Source of the DNA: Platanthera guangdongensis
Taxonomy: Eukaryota; Streptophyta; Magnoliopsida; Asparagales; Orchidaceae
Assembly: GCA_039583875.1 (NCBI GenBank)
Contig: CM077166.1
Coordinates: 87,852,564 to 87,916,563 of the forward strand
DNA length: 64,000 nucleotides
Direction: 5' to 3'
Part shown: one piece after another, positions 56,766 to 64,000 of the stretch
Layout of the letters: every line of letters starts with the position of its first letter
How positions within the stretch are numbered: position 1 is the stretch's first letter
Made by a program: the position numbers and the translations under genes
The notes under the pieces: model-generated
What the model saw: the letters and a program-made list of their open reading frames with translations, nothing else
What the model was told of the DNA's origin: nothing
Database searches by the model: none

Positions 56766-56861
56766 TTATCATATAAATTAGTATGGGCTCTTTTATATGA
56801 TAAGTTAAATTTCCCGGAAATCCTAACTTATATATTTGTATGGGCACTTATATAAGTTAGG
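56766..56861 (+). promoter_or_regulatory. two LTR hairpins with GTATGGGC loops
   Basis: Hairpin 1: TTATCATATAAA (56766-56777) with TTTATATGATAA (56792-56803). Hairpin 2: CCTAACTTATATA (56822-56834) with TATATAAGTTAGG (56849-56861). Both have 14-base loops (TTAGTATGGGCTCT and TTTGTATGGGCACT) sharing GTATGGGC and CT, while the stems differ completely. Confidence 0.75.
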
Positions 56862-57161
56862 GTACGTTTGGATGATAGCTTAGTGGTAGCTTAGTTTATT
56901 TACTTGTTTATACTGCTGTTTCTTTACTCTCCTTTACTGCACCATACTTACTTACTTACTACTTGTACTGTACTTAGCATTGCTAGTGTAGAATTTCATT
57001 ACTTAGCACCACTTTAGATAGATATTGTCACCTGCTTCCATTTTGCTACCCTTGTTGTCCTCCGCTTCGTCCTCCCGCTCGGTGCCTAGGAGCTGCGGGG
57101 CGAGGTGCGGAGGAAACGACTTAGTCTTTTTGACTAATGGTCGGTGACCAACTATTTTTAG

Positions 57162-57257
57162 GAGCCCGTGGAGATGGAGCACCAGCACGTCGAGGAGGCA
57201 GGACATGAGGAGCAGATACCGCTTCAGCAGGCTACCACTACTACTGTGCGTCCTCAG
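57162..57257 (+). other. exon-like segment in T2 LTR, possible gag first exon
   Basis: Preceded by ACTATTTTTAG and followed by CAG then GTGGGA, like a plant internal exon. An ATG at 57174 opens 28 codons without stop, ending in phase 0. A pyrimidine-rich acceptor at 57818-57819 (CCTCCACAG) enters the gag frame, also in phase 0. Splicing 57258-57819 would remove the LTR end and PBS. Weakly supported: the diverged LTR at 48573 keeps the TTTTAG and CCGTGGAG block but not the peptide. Confidence 0.35.
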
Positions 57258-57618
57258 GTGGGACGAGTCTTGATGTTCTAGTTTAGCTTCCGCATTTACT
57301 ATTTTGTGTGAGAGAGAGAGATTTGATGTACTGGGCATAAGCCCTTTTTTTTACTCTTTCTTCTGTACTATGCTGTGGACTATTGTACTATTCATTTCCT
57401 TTATATGATTGTACTGTGACTTGTGGACTGATGGCATTTTATACTCCATTATACTTCTTATTTCTCATATTGGCCTACAGGTTTATGATCGTACTAGCCG
57501 GCAGAATCGGCGTGTTGCGGTGTCGGCTAACCCGTGAGTTAGTGCCACCGTAAGACGGCGGTTCTGGGCATAAGATCCGGTAGCCCTCCTTGGTAAGGGG
57601 GAGGGGGGTCTTACAAAC

Positions 57619-57626
57619 TGGTATCA
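57619..57626 (+). promoter_or_regulatory. degenerate primer binding site of T2
   Basis: TGGTATCA matches the initiator methionine tRNA type site for 8 bases; the next bases (CTTGACC) do not match AGAGC. The leader 57627-57804 has no other feature I can name. Confidence 0.65.
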
Positions 57627-57804
57627 CTTGACCAACGATCATATGAGAAAGAAGTCCACAACATGGGACCACCCCCGCCCGAGCATTAGTTTGCGGACAA
57701 ACTATGCAGCGGAAGCAGTGGTGTGCCCATGTATAAAGTCACATAAATGGTCCACGAAGTACAATGTGTTAGGCCGGTTTTGATTTTTTTTTAACCTTAC
57801 CTTT

Positions 57805-58923
57805 ATGCAACCTCCACAGGTCGCAGCGCCGCAAAATGTGGCTTCCCCACCTCCAGCTGCCACTTCATTCCTACATACGGAGATGGGGCAGACCCTGACG
57901 GCGATTTTGGATGCCTTTAGAGCCCAGCAAGTCCCGGCTCCACAGCCAAATCCGGGGTCGAGCTGGCTGAGTGCATTCAAGAGCCTGTCCCCACCGACGT
58001 ACCGTGGGACAGAGGATGCAGTGAAGACGGAAGAATGACTGGAGGCCATACACGAGATCTTAGCGGGCATCAGCTGCCCAGTCGGCCAGGCAGTACCTCT
58101 AGCCACCTCCGTGCTAGAGGCCCACGCGAAGAGATGGTGGAAGTCAGTCCGGGAGACTACTTATGCGGACTTTGAGTTGTCAGAGATTTCTTGGGAGGAG
58201 TTTGGCGATGTGTTCCTGGAGCACTTCGTCTCTGCTACGGACAGGGATGCTTTGGAGGAGAGGTTTTGAACCTCAAGCAGGGGACCAGATCTGTGATAGA
58301 GTACCAGAGGGAGTTCTCCCACTTGGCCAGGTTCGCGGGGATTCAGGACACCGACGACAGGAGGTATGCAAAGAGGTTCTACCGGGGCCTTAGGGATGAT
58401 CTGAGGCAGGCTCTGTTATTCATTTCACATGGCACATCCAGGCAGATCATCGAGATGGCGAAGAAGCTGGAGGCTGACCAGCTGATGGTGCGAGCCGGAG
58501 GGAAGAGACCATTTGATGGATCGACATCAGGTGAGAGCAGTAGGGGCTCTCAGAGGGGCAGGACCATTGGATACATGAGGGGTGGGGGACGTCGTCGTCC
58601 CAACTTCAGGCAGGAGCAGGGGCCTCCTCCAGCTTTGGCTCCCCCACCTCTACAGATGCATGATCCAAGGAGGCAGGATGACCGAGGCCACCGACAAGTG
58701 GTTTGTTACGGATGCCGCCAGCCTGGGCACATCAGGTCGGAGTGCCCGCACCGATTCCATCCCCCACCTCCTCCTCCACCTCCAGTGGCCCCAGTACAGC
58801 AGGGCCGAGGACGAGGCCGAGGCCGAGGACGAGGCCGGGGATATCATGGCAGGAGGCGCGAGCAGGAGCAGATATACGCCTTGGACCTCACAGAGCCGAG
58901 GAATCCCGAGGAGGTCATTACAG
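57805..58923 (+). pseudogene. gag of T2
   Basis: Start ATG 57805 (MQPPQVAAPQNVASPP) unless an upstream exon is used. Capsid blocks FKSLSPPTYRGTED, then TGA at 58036-58038 where Trp is expected, LEAHAKRWWKSV, WEEFGDVFLEHF, and after a one-base loss near 58260 LNLKQGTRSVIEYQREFSHL and RFYRGLRDDLRQAL. A single CCHC knuckle CYGCRQPGHIRSEC lies near 58708-58749, then a Pro-rich run and a GRGRGRGR tract (58800-58850). The frame reaches EEVITG at 58923, the proposed splice donor; unspliced it stops two codons later at 58929-58931. Confidence 0.88.
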
Positions 58924-59025
58924 GTACTTGAAGTTAGTTTTGAGTTTCCTTAAATTTTCCAATGATATATATATAGTACCTGGAACCATAGGATGACAAT
59001 TAACCTTCACATAAACAAACCTCAG
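58924..59025 (+). other. candidate 102-nt intron joining T2 gag to pol
   Basis: GTACTTGAAG at the 5' end after ACAG, and AACAAACCTCAG at the 3' end before GC. It is strongly AT-rich compared with the GC-rich exons on both sides, as plant introns are. Removal joins gag (phase 1) in frame to the pol frame, giving VITG-IVMISG and 11 residues from Gly to LFDTG, exactly as in T1. Unspliced RNA ends Gag at TGA 58929-58931. Confidence 0.65.
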
Positions 59026-62000
59026 GCATAGTCATGATCAGCGGCAAGCCTGCCCATACTCTTTTCGACACGGGTGCGTCACACTCGTTCGTATCCGAGG
59101 CCTTCATCGACGGACTCGAAGGCGTGGAGAGGTTCCCTGGACTAGAGATGAGGGTACGCCTACCCGATGGGTCGGAGCTGCGGACTACTGCACATTGTGA
59201 CATGGAGGCCGAGATTGGCGGCAAGGCTTTCGAGGCGCCGGCGACTATCCTGAAGCTGCAGGACTTTGACTTGATCTTGGGCATGGCCTGGTTGCATCGG
59301 AACCATGCCCAGATAGATTGTCCGTCCAGGAGGATCACGCTGAGACATGGCGACTCTCATGTTATCGTTGAAGGTATCCAGCCTGTCTGCCACCTACTAT
59401 TATCTTCTATACAGGCTGTGAAGGCCCATGAGCAGGGTGAAGAAGTCTATATTGTCTGCTTCGAGATGGTGGGGACAGAGGCGACTATCTCAGATATTCC
59501 GGTGGTTCGGGATTTCTCCGACGTATTCCCGGAGAAATTGCCCGGGCTACCGCCTGCTAGAGACTTGGATTTCAGGATTCAGCTAGTGCCGGGAGCGAAG
59601 CCGGTGTCCCGAGCACCCTACAGGATGGCTCCTAGAGAGTTAGCAGAGTTCAGAACTCAACTGCAGGAGCTAGTCGAGTCAGGATTTGTACGGCCTAGTT
59701 CATCGCCATGGGGAGCACCAGTTCTATTTGTGAAGAAGATGGACGGATCACTGCGATTATGTATAGATTACCGGGAGCTGAACAGGTTGACGGTCCGCAA
59801 CACCTATCCTCTGCCTCGGATAGATGAGTTATTTGACCAGCTACAGGGAGCATTCTGGTTCTCCAAGTTAGATCTGCGATCCGGCTACTATCAGCTCCGT
59901 ATCAGGGAAGAAGACATACCGAAGACGGCTTTCAGTTCGCGCTATGGACTATACGAATTCACGGTGATGCCTTTTGGGCTCACGAATGCTCCTGCTGCAT
60001 TCATGAGTCTGATGAACCGTGTCTTCGAGCCTTTCTTGGATCGCTTCGTGATAGTATTCATCGACGACATCCTCATTTATTCTCGGACTCAGGAGGAGCA
60101 TACGGAGCACTTGGCACAGGTCCTGCAGAGGTTGAGGGAGACACATATGTACGCAAAATTTTCGAAGTGCCAGTTCTGGTTGCAGGAGGTGGCATTCCTG
60201 GGGCACACGATCAGTGGGGCTGGGTTGGCTGTGGACCCAGCCAAGATAGAGACGGTGAGGGATTGGCCACGGCCGAAGACCGCATCTGACATCCGCAGTT
60301 TCTTGGGACTAGCAGGCTATTACCGCAAGTTCGTGGAGGGGTTCTCAAGGATAGCACTCCCCCTCACGTCCTTGACGAAGAAGGATGCTGATTTTGTTTG
60401 GTCAGAGCGGTGTGAGACGGCTTTTCAGGAGCTGAAGGACCGGCTCATCTCATCCCCTATTCTTGCGCTTCCATCCGGGAGCGAAGGATTCCAGATTTAC
60501 ACGGACGCCTCTTATCAGGGGATGGGTGCAGTCTTGATGCAGCATGGACACGTTATCGCTTATGCTTCGAGACAGTTGAAGAAGCATGAGCATAACTATC
60601 CAGTACATGATCTAGAGCTCGGGGCTGTGGTTTTCGCCCTGAAGATATGGAGGCATTACTTATATGGGATTCATTGTGACATCTTCTCAGATCACAAGAA
60701 TCTCAAGTATATCGATACTCAGAAGGACCTAAACCTGAGACAGAGGAGGTGGCTGGAGTTTCTCTGTGATTATGATTACAAGATCCACTATCATCCGGGA
60801 AAAGCGAACACGGTTGCGGATGCTTTGAGCAGGAGGGCCGGCACTTCTGGACCGGAGCCCCGATTGATGTCCATAGAGCTGCTTCAGATGATGGAGGACA
60901 TGCACATTACCGTGGTGTCCGAGACCGAGCCAGTGGTATATAGAGAGTATTTGAGCTCAGTGATCAGCTGCGATGATATACAGGAGCGCATCCGAGCACA
61001 TCAGAGGCTGGATGCTGCGTTACAGCCGATTTTCAGTGCCCTAGAGAGGGGCAAGGTCGAGGACTACACACTACAGGATGATCTTCTTCGGTTCCGGGGG
61101 CGCATCTACATACCAGCAGGGGGCAGTATTCGAGATGACATACTCCGAGAGGCACATTGCTCGAGATATTCAGTGCACCCCAGCATCACCAAGATGTGGG
61201 CAGATTTGCGGAGATCTATGTATTGGCCCGGGATGAAGAGGGAGATCACGGATTTTGTGACCCATTGCGAGACCTGCCAGCGTGTGAAGGCGGAATGCAA
61301 GAGCCCGGGGGGTTTATTACAGCCACTGCCAGTTCCAGAGTGGAAGTTCGAGGACATTGCAATGGACTTTGTACACGGATTGCCTCGCTCCCACTCCGGA
61401 CATGATTCTATATGGGTTATAGTGGACAGATTGACCAAAGTCGCGCGGTTTATTCCAGTTCGGAAGGATGCCCCAGTTGCAGTTCTGGTGAGACTATTTG
61501 TGGAGCAGTACATCAGATATCATGGTATCCCCAGGACTATTGTTTCGGACCGTGATGGTCGGTTCACTTCGAGCGAGTGGAGGGCCGTGCATGCTCACTT
61601 GGGATCTCGGCTTACCTTTAGTACCGCCTTCCACCCGCAGACCGACGGGCAGACCGAGCGGACCATCCGGACCATGGAGGACCTGCTCAGATTATGCATA
61701 TTGGATACGGGGAGGCCCTGGGAGAGGCTGCTACCATTGATCGAGTTCTCGTATAATAACAGCCACCAGGCTAGCATCAGGATGGCTCCGTACGAGGCGC
61801 TTTATGGGAGGAGATGCCGGACACCGCTATCATGGGTACAGGATGTGGACACCAGGGCTCTGGGATCCGATTATATAGAGGACACTGAGGCTCAGATTCG
61901 ATTGATCAGGGATCGGCTACTGGAGGCCCAGAGCAGGCAGGCAAAGTATTATGATGCTCGGCACCGGCAGGTGGAGTTCCAGGTTGGAGACAGGGTATTC

Positions 62001-62426
62001 TTGAAGATACGTCCGGTACACGGTGTTTCACGGGTGCGGAGGCACAAGAAGCTCAGTCCACGATAAATGGGGCCCTACCTGATCCTGGAGCGGATCGGCC
62101 CCTTAGCTTACCGACTGCAGCTGCCACCGGAGTTGGGTGCACTACATGACGTCTTCCATGTCTCTTCCTTACGGAGAGCTCTCCTTCGGCCGGAGCAGCA
62201 CATCACTACTACAGCCGGACCGGTGGAGCCTGACAGATCAGTGAGATTGGAGCCGATCCGGATTGACGATACAGCCATCCGAGTGTTGCGGAAGAAGAAG
62301 GTTCCCCTTGTGAAGGTGCTGTGGTCCAACCATGGACGGGAGGAGCACACTTGGGAGCCGAGAGATCTGATGCTGGAGCAACACCTGGAGCTATTCGCAT
62401 CAGGTACATTTAAGTTATGCTTTTAA
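59026..62426 (+). pseudogene. pol of T2 (protease, RT, RNase H, integrase, C-terminal tail)
   Basis: One frame, interrupted only by TAA at 62064-62066. Protease [11 protein letters not shown] (about 59061-59093) and [10 protein letters not shown] with [13 protein letters not shown] and catalytic FIDD (60057-60068); RNase H with [11 protein letters not shown] and DHKNLKYI; integrase with HH-CC ([23 protein letters not shown]), [19 protein letters not shown] and TIRTMEDLL supplying the D, D and [11 protein letters not shown]; then after the stop LPPELGALHDVFHVSSLR and a chromodomain-like tail IRVLRKKKVPLVKVLWSNH with TWEPRDLM. All catalytic residues appear intact. This is the best-preserved pol in the window. 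Confidence 0.93.
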
Positions 62427-62511
62427 GATTCTTGATAATTCTTGCAAATAGAACCCCGTAGACCCGAACTTAAATTTCGGGGACGAAATTATTTTCTTGT
62501 TTATTGGAATT
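62427..62511 (+). promoter_or_regulatory. 3' untranslated region with AATTTCG-GGGA-CGAAATT palindrome
   Basis: Between the pol stop and 3' LTR. Arms AATTTCG (62473-62479) and CGAAATT (62484-62490) enclose GGGA. A similar TTTCG-GGA-CGAAA word is common just upstream of the 3' LTR in Tekay-type elements (from memory). A clear polypurine run next to the LTR is not evident. Confidence 0.55.
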
Positions 62512-64000
62512 TGTAACATCCCATGTTACTTCTAGACCCCTCAACTTAGATTGGGTTAGGCATGGGATGAAATTTGAGGAGACCAACTAGGTTTGACCCC
62601 AGGTAGTGGGTGGTAGCCATGTGGGGCCCACTATAAGACCATAGTCAAACTAGGTCAAACTAGCCTAAGAGGGGACCCTAGCCACACCATGACCCCACCA
62701 CATTACCCTAACCCTAAAGACAATCTAAGTGGACCCTAGGGTATGTCACTGGGTCAACATTTTGACCCCAGTTGACCAAGGTCAACCTTGGGCTTAATTT
62801 GGTCAAACCCACACCCATAGGCCTAATTAACCTAAGTGGGGCACCCCCTTGACCCAAACCAAGTTGGGTTGTGCCACTAGACCCATTTCCACCAGGTGGG
62901 GCCAGTCCACCCACCATAGTTGACCAGTCAACCCCAAAAGTCAAATTGGTCAACAATTTGACCTAAGGAATGAAATGAAGGCCAAGTCATTTCCCCTTGG
63001 ACCAAGCCCACCAAAATTGGCCCATAGTCAGCCCAAGTGAACAAGACCAACCCTACCCCTCTTAATCAGGAGAGAGAATGCATGCAAGGGGGTAAATTTG
63101 GAAATTTTAGGAGAAGAGGAGAGAGAAAGAGGAATGAAGGAAATGGTGGCCACATGGCCACCCCATCAGCTGACTTAGGCTGCCCAAAACCAAGTGGCTG
63201 ACCTCCCCTCTTCATTTCCAGCAGAATTCCAGAGCTGAGAGCCACATGGCAGCTGGGTGAAATCTCCAAAGCCCAAAACCGAGCTAGCATTGGAGATATC
63301 TCCACTTATAGCCCACCTCAGTCCAAACAGAGCTCACCATCAGCTTCAGAAGGCCGAGAGGAGTGGAATTCGACTACTTACACATGGAGAACGGTGGAGA
63401 ATGCAACTTTCGGGGAGGAGCTCGCCGGCGCACCACCACCACGGCAAACCGCCGCCTGACCCGCAGCCAAGCCCCGATTATGGTGCGTTTCACTTCACCT
63501 CTTCCCGTACTAACTTTCTAGATCGACCTAGGGAGATATCGGGCTCAATCGAGCCCGATGCCATGTGAGGAAATGGAGAAATTCGAGCTTTTCATTTCTT
63601 GCTCGGGTTCGCCGGAGGAGCCAACTCCGGCGGCCCCACTGCCGGGAAACGCTAGCCCCCACCTTAACGAAGGTGGTGGCGATATCCGCCGGCGGTGGTG
63701 GTGGCTCAGCTGGCCGGAAAAGGCCGGCCAACATCGTCCGGGTAGAATAAATCATGGCCGTTAACTCATCGGGGACGATGACCAGATCCCGTAGGTTTTG
63801 CTTCAAGATTCGTGCAAACAGTTAAATGAATTAAATTAATTAATATATGAATAGTGTCATTTTCTGTCACATTTAATCAGTACCTTTGAATGTTAAATTT
63901 AGGCCTCTTAGAGGCATTTTCAGAACTTAGGCCCTTAATGAAAAATGTAGCCTAGGTCTTACCTTTAAAATGCCACCCTAAACATACATTTTGTTGTAGT
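62512..64000 (+). repeat. 3' LTR of T2, truncated by window end
   Basis: Matches 52916-54405 with about nine substitutions and one indel; starts TGTAACATCC. The window ends before the AT-rich middle of the LTR. Short open frames here duplicate those of the 5' LTR and are not genes. Confidence 0.95.

Larger units (their letters stand above)
52916..57615 (+). repeat. 5' LTR of T2
   Basis: TGTAACATCC to GGGTCTTACA, unusually long. Regions: 52916-53400 with many TTGACC/GGTCAA words; 53480-54200 GC-rich with CGCCGG repeats; 54230-55900 AT-rich without genes; 56200-56640 GC-rich; hairpins 56766-56861; an exon-like segment 57162-57257. It carries no TGTCGACA array that I can see, unlike the other LTR families here. 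Confidence 0.92.
52916..64000 (+). mobile_element. T2: young plus-strand Tekay/Del-type Ty3/gypsy element
   Basis: 5' LTR 52916-57615 (4700 bp), PBS, gag, candidate intron, pol, and the first 1489 bp of the 3' LTR (62512 onward). The two LTRs differ at about nine substitutions and one indel over those 1489 bp, so it is recent. Left flank TTTGG (52911-52915) should reappear after the 3' LTR, beyond the window. Only three clear coding lesions are seen: TGA 58036, a frameshift near 58260, TAA 62064. Confidence 0.93.

Overview
This is flowering-plant nuclear DNA, probably heterochromatic. I see no host gene, tRNA, rRNA, CRISPR array or bacterial feature. Everything I can assign is nested LTR retrotransposon: Ty3/gypsy chromoviruses of Tekay/Del type, one Athila-type Ty3/gypsy element, and Ty1/copia elements of SIRE/Maximus type with long LTRs and an extra ORF after pol. 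The species cannot be told from the sequence. A run of 500 N (379-878) marks an assembly gap.

Layout. 1-378 is a piece of the LTR family seen again at 48573-52915. 879-4413 is a minus-strand Tekay-like element (T0): gag remnant, PBS and complete 5' LTR. T0 sits inside the 5' LTR of a plus-strand Tekay element (T1, 4414-15280), whose gag is also split by a solo LTR (5992-8292, target duplication TAGCG). T1 sits inside the extra ORF of a minus-strand SIRE-type copia (C1, 15281-25384). C1 sits inside the integrase region of a minus-strand Athila (25385-27934 and 41111-46312). A nearly complete plus-strand SIRE-type copia (C2, 27935-41110, target duplication GTCTA) sits between the Athila protease and RT. 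The Athila itself sits in an older minus-strand copia (C3, 46313-48572). C3 is cut on its right by a minus-strand Tekay-like LTR (48573-52915), which is split by a young plus-strand Tekay element (T2, 52916 to beyond the window) with 4.7 kb LTRs.

How the parts work together. Each element carries LTR promoter, tRNA primer site, gag, protease, RT/RNase H and integrase in its family's order (copia: integrase before RT; gypsy: after). All gag-pol frames here are damaged, so autonomous movement now is unlikely. C2 and T2 have nearly identical LTR pairs and are recent insertions.

Most unusual signals. (1) The palindrome TGTCGACA forms dense arrays in LTRs of several unrelated families, each with its own spacing (about 20/59 bp in copia, 13+21=34 bp in T1, about 102 bp units in T0 and the solo LTR). 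(2) In the SIRE-type elements the array sits just upstream of the LTR TATA box and again just upstream of a second TATA box before the extra ORF, suggesting a second promoter. (3) Tekay leaders and LTRs carry repeated hairpins with a conserved GTATGRG loop while the stems change but stay paired. (4) T1 and T2 each carry a candidate short intron at exactly the same gag/protease position and phase; unspliced RNA would end in Gag and spliced RNA would read into Pol.
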